Assembly: GCA_013396525.1 (NCBI GenBank)
Contig: VWYX01000682.1
Span: forward strand, 248,001 to 312,000
Reading direction: 5' to 3'
Length of the DNA: 64,000 nucleotides
Source of the DNA: Chaetorhynchus papuensis
Taxonomy: Eukaryota; Chordata; Aves; Passeriformes; Rhipiduridae
The translations under genes were made by a program, and so were the position numbers. The notes beneath the pieces are model-generated. The model did no database searches. It was not told the DNA's origin and saw nothing but the letters and a program-made list of their open reading frames with translations. How positions within the stretch are numbered: position 1 is the first letter of the stretch; the number at the start of each line of letters is the position of its first letter. Of the stretch, positions 49,901 to 63,545 are shown in pieces.

Positions 49901-51179
49901 CCAGGGGAACACAGGACATTCGCAAAGGACTTGAAACGTTCAGCAAAGCTGTTTTCCTCACTACACAAACATTCTGATCCTGCTTTCTCTTCCTTCAGTG
50001 TAAATCAGGAGCAGCTCCTGGGAAGCCAGTGGATACAAATACAAGGGAGAAGAAAATGAGGCCTGAAGTGATCTAGGGATGGGATGGCAGCCAGAGGGAT
50101 TTTCATGTGTTGGTAATGCTGAACTTCCAGTACGCAAAGCAACCCACTAAACATGTCTGCTGAGCCTTCCATGACAGCTATTCCCCACAACTTGCCAGTG
50201 AATGGAAAGTTTCAAGATCCACAGCTTTTTAAAAAGCAAATATTGAACTTTTGGATTAGTAATAAAAATAATGAGGAGATGGCATTGGGGGGCGTGGGGG
50301 AGAAGGAATGGGCGGTGCTAGCAAGGTAAAGTGTGCAGAGCAAGTTACGACAAACATCTGTGCTATTATTTTGGTTTAATTGTGAGTTTTGCCATGAGCT
50401 GGCATGAACAGTGTATATTATACAGTGGGAAGCCAGCCAAAATAAACACCAGCTTACAGTTGAGAAATACAGTCTGGAAAGGTTAGTCACAAAGTTGTAG
50501 TCATTTTCTAACAAAAAAAGGAGGGTTTTGGATGCATCAGTCCAGAAAGCCAGCAGTAAAGTCAGCTGGTAAATGGATATCCCATTTCAAAGTGAATTGA
50601 CCACAGTATGATTTATATCAAGCAAGCTGACTTGCATATGGGTTGGAAAAATAAAAACACTGATTCATTGCTATCTGGGTGGCTGTCAAAGCCTGCGTCC
50701 TGACAAAAGCAAATGGATTGCGGGAAGGCGACTTGGCAAACTGCAAAGAATTCCGGGGCTCATAGAGCAATGCTGAGGGCTCATTGGAGATAGTTCATGG
50801 GACAGTGAATATGTGAAGATATTCACTCTGTGCATCCCCATCTATGGAGGGCCAGGGAAGTCAAGCAAAATTAAACAAGGAAATGGCGGAAGGGGGTGAT
50901 ATATGGCCTTTAAAATATTAATGAGATTTGCTTAGGCAAAAAGAAAAATTATAAATCCAGAACCTTGGACTTAGCTTACAGGATCAAATGAGCAGCAGAG
51001 ACTTCATGTTAGTGGCAGCAAGTACTGAGCCCCATTACCACTGTAGTCAAACAATTTTATGCAGGTCTACTAAAAAAAAAAATCAGCAGCAAAATGAATA
51101 TTCTTAGTTGAGAGATTTGCCTTTGGTGCAAATTCAGAACAGATCTCTTTAATCAGTGACAGATTCCTACTTTTCCTGC

Positions 51180-51330
51180 CCCAGCTGGGGGCAGTGGCCG
51201 TGGGTGTCACGCCGGTGTCCTTGTGGGTGATCCGAGCTGCTCCATAAGGCACCGGCTGCACTCTCCCGTTCCCAGCTCGCACACGCTCCGGCAGCTGCAG
51301 GGAGCAGGCCAGCCCCCGCTGCAGCGCTCT
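51180..51330. other. GC-rich, CpG-containing patch
   Basis: About 150 bases with several CpGs (CACGCCGGTGTCC, GCACCGGCTGC, CACACGCTCCGGC) in an otherwise AT-rich intron. Too short for a classical CpG island. No exon recognised. It may be a regulatory element or a remnant of a GC-rich insertion. Confidence 0.35.
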
Positions 51331-53560
51331 GGCTTCACAGCACTATTTGCCTAGTTTTCATTTCTAAGCAGCAATTTTTCTACTGCTGGTGCCAAAGCCC
51401 TGGATACTCAGAGTTCCCAGCTGTGCCTCACGCATGAAAGAGAGCGAGAAGGTCGGCCTGGGAAGGGGCTAAGGCACCTCCTTGCCTTTTTAACTCTGGG
51501 ATCATGAAGCTGGGGGGAAGCACTGAAGTAAACTCAAGCTGCTGCCATTTCCTGGCAGTCCCTCCTACTTAAAAACACAGCCTCTGAATCTTTGAAGGAG
51601 AATAAAAGATTGGGGGGTGTCTCTAAAACTATTTTAACTCTCTATAATTTCAGAGGAAGCTGTGAAACATGCACAGGATTTTAATGAAACGCTGCTCATT
51701 TTTATTTAGGATCCACTGGATCTTCCAAAGTACCTGGGGCCTTGGAGATTTTGCTTTGCAAAATTCAAAACTCTTAACAGCAGACTCACAGTCCACATTT
51801 GGACCTCTAGTCCTTTAGGAATAAAGTTTTGGAGACCTAGACTAGCACTGAGCATCCTTCCTTAACAGCTTGATAAACTACTGCGCAAATTTCAAACTTC
51901 AGGCACTTGGAACAATAATATTTACTCTTTTTATAATGTAAAGATAATTCCAGCTCAAAGGAGAACTGTATTTTGACTCCCTTCTACTTCTTTCAAGGAA
52001 GTCTCTCATCTTGCATCTAAGACTCTTTTGACAGACCAACTTTAAACAAAACCAAGAATTCTTTGTAAGCATATTTTGAATACCAAGTATTTTTAGGGGG
52101 AAGGGACAGACAGGAAGACAGAAGAGAAGTTCAGAAATCCAACTAGTCTGTCTTGTTTAAGGATAAAGTACCAGATATACCAATATGATAAAACCATCGC
52201 AGAATACAAGATTAAACCAGAGGCAGAGACAACCTTTTGTAAAATCAACATTAAAACCTAAGCAAGAAAAAAACAAAGCAATACAGTATATTGGTCCTAG
52301 TAATTATTTAGGTAACCTCTCCTAACAAATCCTCGTTAAGTGACTTCTGATATTCTTAAGTAGGAACGGATCTACTGGAACAGGCAACATACTGAAAAGT
52401 CACCAACATTGCTTTTTACTTTTTAAAGTCTCAGATACCTGCTAGGTCTCCTGCTAAATGAATACTTGCACTATTCTCAAAAAAAACCATCATCATTATT
52501 ATCATCACTGTTTATTTCTATTAATAAATGGAGAATCCAGCAGCACAAGAATTTCTTATTTATCTTTTTATGGTAGCCTTGAAACTTTGTATGAAAAGAA
52601 GCTGAGCTTGTTTGCGTGAATAGCTCCTGGAGGAGATGCAGACAGAATTGTACTGGAAGCCATGCAGGCATCGCAACCGGAAGGGAAGAAAAAGATGAAG
52701 AGAGAAGACAGAACAAGACCCTGGACTCAAGGAACCCAGCCTTCCCATAGAAAACAATCAGGGAGAAGAGCAAATTCATCAGAAGCAAAGCATTATTTCT
52801 CAGAGTGGATCTTCCGCTGAAGGAATCCAGCAGTCACTGCAGACAGGTGAGCTGTGCATTACAGAAACTTTCAAAAGCTCAAATGACAGGTATTTTTGCT
52901 AGTCAGCCTTCTCTTTGGATACATCTCCTCAAAGCTTCACTTGATGTAAAATATCAAGGTATCTAGGTCCAAAAATATTAAATAGTAGCTGGACATATTC
53001 TGTTTCCCAACTTTCTGTCATTTCTAGTAAATTAATAGAGGCTTTTTTATTGTATCCTGTTCAATTTGCTCCACATGATGATTAGCTGAGTAAAACTGCC
53101 TTTGGAAAGGTTTAGCATGTGTTTCATACACAAAAAATCATGCAGTGAATCAGTAAAATAAATATACATGTTTGCCTGGAATGCTTCTGTCAGTTCTGTA
53201 ATACAGAGCTTGAGGGAATAAACTCTTCAAAGCACATCTTTACCTTAAAAAACATTAATAGAAACAATGAAGCTCAGGAAACCCCAAATTGCTCAATGCT
53301 TTTACTACACGGATCCAATGAAAAACATGTTGGAAGGTTTGGTTTGTGGTTGCTTGGGTTTTTTTACATTGAGGTTTGACGCACAAATTGGTCTTAAAAT
53401 ATTTCATTATGAGTATTTCGAAATTACCACAGGCTCGTACAATGAAAAGGCTGCTCTTTCTTGAGATATCTGCAGACACTGTGTTTTCCCAGATGATACA
53501 GTTGTTTTTTCTGACTCAAACAGAGCAGCTACTGGCAAACTAGTGAGCTGTTTAACTTAC

Positions 53561-53672
53561 TGAGGATTTATCAGGATAGACACCGGCTCGTAGCAGAGAT
53601 GCCTTCCAGCTATCCACCTCCTCTTGGGAGTCACAGGCTAGCTCAAGGAAACGGTAATCCTTGTAAACATTC
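53561..53672 (-). CDS. DNM3: DNM3 exon: end of PH domain
   Basis: Internal coding exon of dynamin-3, a large membrane-remodelling GTPase that assembles on the necks of endocytic pits and is enriched in neurons and testis. The exon is 112 bp: one base finishing a split Arg codon, then 37 codons starting [20 protein letters not shown] and ending [10 protein letters not shown]. This is the last beta strand and C-terminal helix of the PH domain, which binds PI(4,5)P2; the [10 protein letters not shown] helix is typical of dynamins. Acceptor CTAG lies just above 53672 and donor GTAAGT just below 53561, leaving phase 0. The rest of the PH domain was not found up to 64000, so the upstream intron exceeds 10 kb. 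Family assignment is certain. The DNM3 paralogue call rests on YPDKSS here (DNM1 has YPERVGDK) and on the later exons. Confidence 0.96.
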
Positions 53673-55487
53673 CTAGAACAAAGAGCACCACATTGTAAAA
53701 CTAGCATTTTACTACTCTGTATCATGCACACAGCATTTAAATTAAAAATCCTTTGGGATCAGAAATTACTTGGTAATTGTTTTGGACAAGAGACTTTACG
53801 GGACAGGTGCTTGTTTAATAATTACATGAAGTACTTAAAAATATCTTAGAATGCTACAACAGAGCTCTGGAAATAATAATCATCATCTAAAGGCAATATG
53901 AAACTACTTAAAATCAATTTTCCTGCTTTTGCTAAAACAGAGCACTTTTAGGAAAAAAAAAGGACGCTGCGATGCAGAGGACAAACACATAAGACATGCC
54001 AACATAACAGCACGGCTTGTGACGGATTGCTGCTGTAACCAATAAATACCAAAATAATTATTGATGCAACTTCTTCCCCTGTTAAGTCCTTTCAGTCCAT
54101 TATATACGCTTTTCAGTTTTTAGACATCATCAGTAAAATAGGAAAAAAACAGCAATGATAATCAGATATTTTTAAACACACAAAACAAACCTCTGATGTC
54201 TGTCATCATAATAAGAAAACTGGGACATGTTTAAATAAAACCTCTGACAGGTTCACAGAATGAGATAAATACAGGGAATCTCTTAATGGAAGAAAAGAGA
54301 AAGGAGGAAAAATACGTCTATAAGAAGGTGGTACTTGTAAATTCTTCAGTAAACAGAACAGATTTTCCCCTTACGGTTTAGCCATTAGTTTCTGAATTCA
54401 AATTCTATACACAGACCAGATCACTGTAACTTTGTCAGCCAACAGACTTTTTAGGAAAGGCCAAGAGCTTAGCTGAAAAAGGTTAGGAAACCACATTTTG
54501 CTAGATCTTAACAGTTGCATGAGGATCAATCTTCCATCTCAACCAGACTGTTTTCTTCCCTTAGCAAGCTATAGAGGAGGGGGGTTGATGGAGATTGCTT
54601 CACTCTCAAAGACAGCAATGACATGGGGCCCTTTGGTTTCGTTATGCAACTACAGAGGTCATTTCTACCACATATTTTGAGAGGGAAAAAAAATTTAATA
54701 CACTATAGAACAAGGAAATAAAGCTATTATTGTCACTGGCTAGACAAATTTCTTTAGCATTCGGGGACTGGTGGGATTTCACTGCCACACTGCTGGAACA
54801 CAACCGACTTGATGTAATTCCCACTCACAGAAGTGATTCTCTCCTACCAACAATGTCACCAGGCAGCTCATAGCCTCGCTTTTTAGGGGTAGTCTCAGGG
54901 TAGAGGTTAAAAGAAGGTGAAAAAAGTGTAATTGAACCTGAGCATGAAGCAGCCGTGACACCAAATCATTAAGTTATCACCCATAAAACCACAGTATAGC
55001 AACGAGAGCACACCCACTCTGAAGAGAGCAAAATGAGGTATTTTTTAGCAGGCTTGTAAGTTGCATTCAAAACTGCAAAGAATAAAGGACATACTCAGAT
55101 TTATTTCCTTACATTGGTGACTCAATTCTCATCAAATTCAAAGGCTAAATCTGAGCACACAGCACCAGGCTTGCACTACTCCCTCCAAAAACCCAGACTG
55201 GAGGTGCCACCAGAGCATTTCCTTCCCACAGAAACCAGCCCAAAAGGTCACAAAGAGGCACTAACAGGCCCAATCCTGTAGTTTAGCCAAAGCCTTTGAC
55301 AGTATGAACAACTGAAAGCTCTGTGGATTCTTTTATTGATTGAGAAATTTAAAATTAATCCTTTTTCTTCCCTGACTCCAAAAGTACTAATCCTGCCAAA
55401 AGGCAAATAACAGCCTGGATGACCTTATCAGACACTGTTACCTTAAAACTGAGCAAACACCTGAATTTTATTCAATTTGCAGTATTG

Positions 55488-55548
55488 NNNNNNNNNNNNN
55501 NNNNNNNNNNNNNNNNNNNNNNNNNNNNNNNNNNNNNNNNNNNNNNNN
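55488..55548. other. Assembly gap of 61 N
   Basis: A run of unknown bases immediately followed by eleven A (55549-55559). The gap abuts a homopolymer, suggesting that a poly(A)/low-complexity stretch could not be resolved. The open frame drawn across it is meaningless. Confidence 0.99.
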
Positions 55549-58500
55549 AAAAAAAAAAAGAGAAGCATAATGAAATTGCCAGAGGAAAAAAATGCTTTAA
55601 TTTATTTTTAGGAGAAACTTTTACTGAGATAAGCTTTTCTGGCTAAGATAACGAAGCAGCTATAACTTTGAAGAAATAGGAAGCTGAAATGGTAAAAGGG
55701 TACTCTCAGAAAAGATGACTAAAAATAACAATAGAGCAAATAAAGGCTGTAAAACATAGTGATAGGGAAGTTCCAAAAACACTTATCTGCAAGAGCAAAA
55801 CAACATGACACCAGCTTGTGAAAACATTTTTTCAGGACTGTCATGTTATATATTACACTTTCTGGCATTTTGTGGCTTGCTACAACCAATGTAGCTGTGC
55901 GAGCAGGGATTTCAGCCAACCGCCTTGAACACGTGGGAGCTGACAGTCCGCACTCTATCTCTGTGTCAGGACTTTTCCTGGGGCTAGGGACACCTCATGG
56001 CCCAGCAGCTGATGTCTCCTGATCTCCAAGGCCCTTCTTTCTCCCTGCAGGATCTGAGAGCTCCGTTTTAGTGTAGCTTATTCTACTCTACCACCACTGC
56101 CAAGGGCACAGCACATGCGAGGAACTGAAGGATGCACACCCTGAGCCAGAGCTCATAGGAATGTTACAGTAGGGCAGGTAAGGGGATGCCTGCCTCCCCA
56201 ACTGGCTTCCTTGCTACTAGACTTCTCCTGCCTTTCTTTCTCCCAAGAAGGCTGACAAACATAGGAACTTTTCAAAGGAAAAAAAAAGCCAAAGTAACTT
56301 CTGAAAAGAGTGTGTCCTTTTTCTGTTACCAGTGGAATCTTATGAAAACATATTAACATGTTTTACTCATTAGGAATCCACTGGCGTCTCACGGAAAGCT
56401 GTAAAAACGTTCTTTAAAACAATTCAGATTTTTTGTCTTGTTCTCTCTTCCACCTCTTAAAATTGCTGAAGACATCAGCACAGAAACAGTTACTACTCAA
56501 GCCTCACCTACCTACTCCATATGGAATACTGTGAAGTCATGTTCTCACTGTCATCTCTATTGCAGCTAAATGGGATGTTAGACATCAAAGACAATGACAG
56601 AATACAGGATACCAGGAAAGATGAACTCTCAACAATAGGAATCTTGCTGATATTCAGGCATCTGTAAATCTAAGGGACTGTAGAAATAAGACAGATATAG
56701 TAAATGGGAACATGCCTAGAAGTACCACTTGCAAGTAGTATTTCTCTTGAATATTTAACATTTCTTAAATGCGAACACACAAATGAGGAAACTGCAAAGC
56801 TATATGCATACACCACATCTACCTACTCTACTTCCTCCTGTAGTCTCATCACTGTAATTCAGTATCATGCATAATACATGAAAATACAACTATAGTGGCA
56901 TTACTGGAAATCAACATAATACTGCTTTTTTTTTCCAGAATGAAAAATACAAAAGGCTACCATTTGTTGTCTGCAGATTTTATTATACTTTAGATAAATA
57001 AACCTCAACTTGGAACTGCATTCCATTAAAAATACAATATAATTGCTTATGGGGATGAACAGACAATTGGACTAAAAGCATCATTTCCAATTCTGGAATG
57101 GTTCCACACTCAGGACATTCCTTCTCTAGGCCAGGCCCATTACTTGAAAGTCCAGCAGACACTCTGCAGTGACTTTGCTTACTCTAGAACTTCTTCACTT
57201 TATTTTTACCTTGATTTCCTGATTCCTTTCCCCCATATATTTAAGGGCCTAATACAGAAATGTCCATAGGTGTTTCTTTAACTCCTCCCACCATGAAAGA
57301 ATCCTAACAGGACTGGATTAAGGTATTTGAAAGTGTCCAAGAGGAAACTGAGAAATGCCAGATAACTTTGAAGACTGACCCAGCTGTGAGTTACTGAGAT
57401 TTCCCTTCTACCCACCCTGAAGCCTTGGCTGTCAGCACTGCATAGGGAAGGCTTGACTGCCTATAAACCATCAGATCTCTACAGTCCAGGACAGGGAGTG
57501 AATAACACACACCTGAAAATCACACAGAAAGAACACCACTTGTAACATCAGTGCGTTTCCCTCTATGATGGCTGCACATCAGAATGTGCTCTCTGAGAAC
57601 ACGCCACTGCTGCACATCAAGATTTATTGTATCCTTTGCAATTTCTTAATACTAAGATAAGGTTAAATATTCATCTCCAGCAAACCTGGAAAGATTTTAA
57701 GGGCAACCACTGCAGGCACATTACAAACCCAGTTAACATGTGCATATACATTAATGCATACCCACATATAACCATGTGCATAGAGAGCTTTTAGATTGAG
57801 TTGGATCTGGATTTCAGTAGACAAAGATATACTGGATATACATGAAATTTCTTTTGATAGAGAGAAAAATAAACTAAGATTAATCAAAAATGCATTTATT
57901 CTTGCCAGTATGGGAGGAGACAGAACAACCACTACACAACAAGAATACTAGTGGCTTTTTTTAGAATTGGGCCTATAAGCTACTTTAATCCTCCCAACAA
58001 CACAAACCCACGTTTAACTTCAGCAGTCGCTCTGACACAAGTGAAGCTACTCACAGACCGAAAGATAAAGGAGTATCTTTTTTTACAGGGATTTCAAACA
58101 GCTTATCTCAAATGATTTTTTGTTAAATATCCCATCTCTATTAGCATCGAAGCAGAACTGAAATGAACATTAGAAATCTAGAACCAAATGCAAGTTGGCC
58201 CCATTTTATTCCATGAAAAACATGAAAGATTCAATTCTTAGGTATTTCTTACTTGATTGAAATTGAAAACATACAGAATATGGGTTTAATGAATAGTCAC
58301 TTAAAATGAAAAAGGGAGAAAATAACAGAATCCAGATACTCCAGCTATTGGGAAAGGTAATCTTGGATGAAATTGTATGTTCTCTGCCTATTTAACCTGC
58401 AACTCCACTGTGCACACTCTGCTTATTCAAATTTAGTCTTAGTCTGTGATTTTGGACACCTGTAATTGCACAATGGCTGGTTTGAGCATATGCACTGTTA

Positions 58501-61500
58501 TGTTTTTTTTTTTCAAATAAGAAAGCTCTACCAGAAGCTCTGCAAATCATATATTTTGAAGAAACAAAAATGGCCATCTGCTCTGAGTTAACAGCAATGA
58601 CTAACATTTTCTATCAAGGCGTATCATTTCAGATCACTCCAATGTGAATGCTAATTAAAATTAATTACACATGGCCCTGAAGATTTTTTTTCTTAATATC
58701 CAGAAAAGCCAAGGAGACAATCTCTGAGACAATGTCATGAAATAATAACACTTAAGGATTTTGCCTATCTCATGAGAGCACTCTCCCAAAAGCATAAGGA
58801 TCATTTCAAGTACACACACCCACAACACAAACGCCCACAATTTTAAGGTGAAAATGAACTGAAGATATGCTGCTCAGTATATAGGCCAGCCTTGGCAATG
58901 AAGTATCTCGAGTCTTATATGTAACCCAGAACAGAAATGCAGCCAAAACTAACAGCACACAGGCCAAAATCCACAGTAGTAACAGTGACTGCCACTAAAA
59001 TATTCCATAGGTCCCTGGAGGAGAAGGTTTGATGCCTTTCGTGGTGAGGGATGGAAGCCTGTTTTGGAATCTGCCTCGGGGCCACACAGATGCAGAAGCT
59101 GCCCCCAGCTGTCAGCCCCTCATTGGGCACCGAGGGAACACGGCTCCTGCCCCAGTCCTGCCCTTCCCTGGATGGGGCAGAGGGACCCAGACTGTGCTGG
59201 GTCACGGTCAGCAAGGCCAGGAGAAGCTGTGCTGCTGCAGCTCACTCAGGTTTACCATGCATGGCTTAGCCCGTGCTTACAACACCCGTGAGTCTGGCAG
59301 GCACTTACGGTTCAGATCCCACACAATCACTTAGGGAATTTTCTTCAGGTACAGTGTAACTTTCGTATTCAAGGTATGGGTTTGGCACTGCAGTTTCCTT
59401 TCCCCAAGAGCCCTTTTTTGCTCTGGAATACCAGTTTTAAACCTCAATACCTGCAACCATACTATCATGTCATGCAAAGAATATTTCCCAATAATGACAA
59501 AAAAGAATATATTCCCGAAAAAAAACACCAACCTTTTTTTTTTTAGGGAAAGCAGTTGGCAGTAAAGGCTAGCTATTCCTTGGGTTTGTCTATTTTTCTT
59601 GTTCTTAAATATTGTACTCTCCAGCATTTTAGGAGTTTGTTTAGAAATGTTAGCAGCTTTTTTTCTGGATTAAATTTGTAGGGCTTTTTAATTAAACAGA
59701 TTCTCTTTCTTCCATTTCGAACAGAGAGGGCTCTGAATAGCTTACAGTTCAGCTCTTCCTGGGGCTTAGCTTTCTGAGTAATTCAAAAACAGTAACTAAA
59801 CATACATCTCATTTTAGGCTTTCTCCTTTAGCCTGGCTTCTATCCAACACCTCCTCTGACCCGGTCTCCTTTCACTAGTTCCCTTTATTTTGGCTCTTAC
59901 CCAATTTCCCTTACATATGGATAGCAGTTAACCAGTTGCTGCCCATGGCAAGAAATTCAGTACTGAAAACTCTAGTACATTTGGAATCCCAGAAAAACCT
60001 TTTCTCCATCCCCTTCTAGAGCAACACACAGCCAACAATATATATCCAAAATATGTAGCGATACCTTTCACTGTGTAGACACTGTGTACTTTCCTGGGTC
60101 CTACTAGACAACACAGCTCCCTGTGCAATATGATTCCTGACAGACAGAGTGTACTCAGGAGTCAGGAGCTAAAATTCCTCATCTGGCAGTTCTATTTTCA
60201 GTCCTTATTGTGTGCCCTCAAAATGGCCTTTTGCTCGCTCTCCTCTGGACATTCATCTGTTTGTCAGATTACAGATCTGTTTTTCAAAGCCTGCCCCAGA
60301 CAGTCAGCTCTGGAGCAGGGATGGCAGGTTCTGTCCCACTGCTTCATGATTATTGAGGGGCATTTGGCTCTCAAGAACCTACTCTTGTGAAAGCAAAAGG
60401 AAAAGTTCTGTGCTTTGCACTTGCTCCTCACACCCCTCTATCATACAGAACCACAGAGGCGGGGAAAGAAACACTCAATTTCATCTGGGTCCTGGTTGGG
60501 CAGGAAAGTATGAGACAAGGAGAATTGGTGGCATCTTCCTCTGCAAGAAAGGCAGAATTTCACACACTGGTTCTGCTTTTTTGGCTCCAAGGAAAGGAAT
60601 GAGTCTGAAGAGGAACAGAGAAAGGCTGCTGATCAGGGACTCTCCACCAGGTAACCCTTCCTCACTCTGTGGTTGCTACTACCAATACTGGCACGGAAGG
60701 CTTGAAAATTCACCAACCCAACAAACGCTTCAGCCTACTACCGTTTATAACCCCCAAAACCTGTGCCTGGTAGAATCTCTACTCCTTTAAAAGACAATTC
60801 ATCTCTCCAGAGCTGGAGAAGAGGTGGAAAGGAAGCTTCTTCTCTCCTTCTAGCAAATGAAGACAGGTTTTTTTACTCATCATCATTTCTTTAATTAAAA
60901 GGGAAGAAGTATATAAATGGAGTTATAATACAGTAATGCAACAATTTATTGACCAGTAAATCAGGAAAAGGGTGTAATTACACTACTGCAAAGGCAAGAG
61001 ATTACTGTAGAACAACAGACAATCTGTCAAAATAGTGCCACGTGGATCCTGTAGTCAACAGGGCGAGATCATGAGACCTAATGACTGCTTGCCCTTCTTA
61101 GGGGAGATGGAGAGGTGGAACTGTTGGACAGATCCTTAAGGGAGACACATTTAAGACTACAGTTCTTGTCCCAGGCTACAGTACTTGGTTAACAGAAAAA
61201 GCACCAATAACTGAGTAATTTTTACAAGAAATAAATGGAGACTAAATCAAGAGTTTGAAATGAAATCCTGTAAGGAAAGGAAACTTTCTGGGATGGACAG
61301 AATTTGTTTTCTTTGTTCTTGAGCTCTAAACAACAGTCTTACACACTCAGCATTGAGAACATGACAGGTTAATCTACTGAATGCGAGCACAGATGCTGAC
61401 AAAATCCTCTCTCCTCTGTGCTTAGCTCTGCCTGAGAAAGTCAACCAGTGGCTACATCTACACAACTTCACAGTTAAGTTCTATAGCAGTACTGCAAACA

Positions 61501-62737
61501 TTCTTTTTTTTCCCTATAGCATAATTACTTTAAAATGCTCAATATATTTGATCTCTTTTTCCAGTCTAAAAAAAAGCAGACTTGCCATGAGTTTCCTGTG
61601 GAGGAGAGAAGATGGTTAGCACAAAATAGCACTCACTTGAGAGCTTTAGGTTTAGACGCACACTGCTTGACCCTACAGCTCAACTTCAGTTGCTTAAAGG
61701 CAGACTCATGTAAATGGATGCAGCCAAAAATGATCCAGGAATCACAGGGCACTCACTTGAATTTATTTTAATATCTAGTACTCCTAAGGTAAGCAAATCC
61801 ATTGCAAAGGTCTTCCATAGTGTCTATAAATTAAGTAGATGGCCCATTCAAAAACTTTAAATATATTACTCACTTTGCTGAAAAACAAACCTAACCTCCC
61901 TGTTCTTTAAGAAATACTGTAACTATTTCAGGCAAAGTTTTCCTCTTCCCACCCTCACCTTTTTTTTTGTTGTTTTTTAAAGATTTAATTAGAAAGTAAC
62001 ACGAAAATAATTTAATTATTTCACAACACAGCCTTTTCATAAACACACAATTATGTTCATTTCATGAGAATTTATCTTCACTGTGAAATCAATCGTCACA
62101 GTCTCCATTTACTCTACATTACCAAGTCACATTTGATTCCTGTCAGAGAACTGTTGACTTCTGCAGTAAATCAAAATGACAGATACTGTTAGTTTCCTTC
62201 TCCATCTATCCCCAAATCTCAGCTAACTCAAGATGGTTTTTCCTTCTATGCAGTAAAATGAGTATTTTCCTGGTCACTATATTTCAGAGCTGGAAAGGTT
62301 TTCGTAAATGGAAAAAATGCAGTGCATAATCCAGGAAACTATTGAAATGTACAGTATCAGAAACATATGGCTGGAGCAAATACCTATGCAGTGAGGGGCT
62401 GGGAATGAAAAAGAGAACAAGCTTATTAAAATTCTTCTCCTAAAAGGACTTGGCTTGAAAATTAAAATTATTTAATTGAACATTAACAAAGATTTCATAG
62501 TCAAGGAAAAAAATTGCTGCAGATTATGGGGGGAGGAAAAAAGAGATACAGAATAATCTCTGTGCTATCATGGAAGCTGGAACAGATGATTGTGCCTTTG
62601 TTCTTTAACGATCTGCATCTTAAATAGCAAAATGGTTCCATAACCAGAACCCTCAGTGGGCAGACTTCGAAAGCTGATTTCTTTCTCAGTTGCTAAAGTT
62701 TTTTTAATAAGAAAAAGCAACCACTCCACCACCCCCC

Positions 62738-62766
62738 AACAACAACAACAACAACAACAACAACAA
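62738..62766. repeat. (AAC)n microsatellite
   Basis: About nine uninterrupted AAC units. The Cys-run frame on the opposite strand is just this repeat translated. Confidence 0.95.
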
Positions 62767-62822
62767 AAAGCCAACCAGAAACAAAATTAATTTTTTACAT
62801 GATCTTTGAAAAGCAAGCCATA

Positions 62823-62844
62823 CTCACTCACACACACACACACA
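62823..62844. repeat. (CA)n microsatellite
   Basis: A short CA dinucleotide run (about nine units after an interrupted start), 60 bases from the AAC repeat. Confidence 0.93.
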
Positions 62845-63530
62845 TCAGAAACCAGGATTCAACAGATTACCACAAAGTAAAACAACAATAAGACTCCTTA
62901 TTTCAATGTATCTTTAGCAATTCCCTGATTCAGTTTCCTTAAGAATGTGGGATAGGAGACAGGGTCCCCAGCCAGATCACTCCACTCGAGAACCAATATT
63001 CCTGTTTTTGCTGACATATCTACGAATCCAGGATTCAGTGGAAAGTGATACTAATCTTGTTTTGATCAATTTGTGCCAGGAGGCAGATTTTTAGAAATAT
63101 CAAAAATCAGCTGTTTTACAGTAACAGAGAAACTGCTGTTTTAATTAGAATTCAATAAATATTTCCTCAAAAACAACTTCTGCCTCCCTTAAAGCTGGAA
63201 GACTGACTCCATGATCTGCCTCTCCCAAGGCAAAGGTATTTTGTGGTCTTACTGCTGTGCTGTCATGTCTTAACATGCCCATGTGGATATAACGATGTTT
63301 TTAGAGCCGCTTGCAGAAGCTGCACAGTCTACTTAGAGCCCGAAGAAGCAGGACTAATTACAGACGTGGCAAACATTTTAGACATCTGATTTTGAAATCC
63401 TTGATGTCTAGTATGGATGAAGATCACGTGAAAATGTGAATGTCCAGCTATAATATCACCCAAATAAATCCCAAACTTGCCAATGGAAATGCTTCTCTTG
63501 GATTTTCACAGCAGTTCAATGATTAATATT

Positions 63531-63545
63531 GATGATGATGATGAT
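63531..63545. repeat. (GAT)5 microsatellite
   Basis: Five GAT units followed by ATTC. Short and probably of low variability. Confidence 0.9.

Larger units (their letters stand above)
22741..53560 (-). other. DNM3: DNM3 intron, 30.8 kb
   Basis: Lies between the PH-end exon and the first GED exon. It holds CR1 pieces (23681, 27890-28640, 35515, 36940), a tRNA-derived SINE-like relic (32934-33006), a 20-bp palindrome (43963-43982), and GC-rich patches at 30180-30395 and 51180-51330. In mammals, short alternative DNM3 exons affect the linker just after the PH domain; a tiny exon could lie here, but I could not identify one. The rest of the intron shows nothing I can name. Confidence 0.93.

Noticed and set aside
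59029..59334. Three overlapping plus-strand frames of 72-101 codons
   Set aside because: Three frames open at once in a local GC-rich stretch is a composition effect. None matches a PH-domain exon or another gene.
62568..62774. Cysteine-run protein frame
   Set aside because: It is the AAC microsatellite read on the opposite strand.
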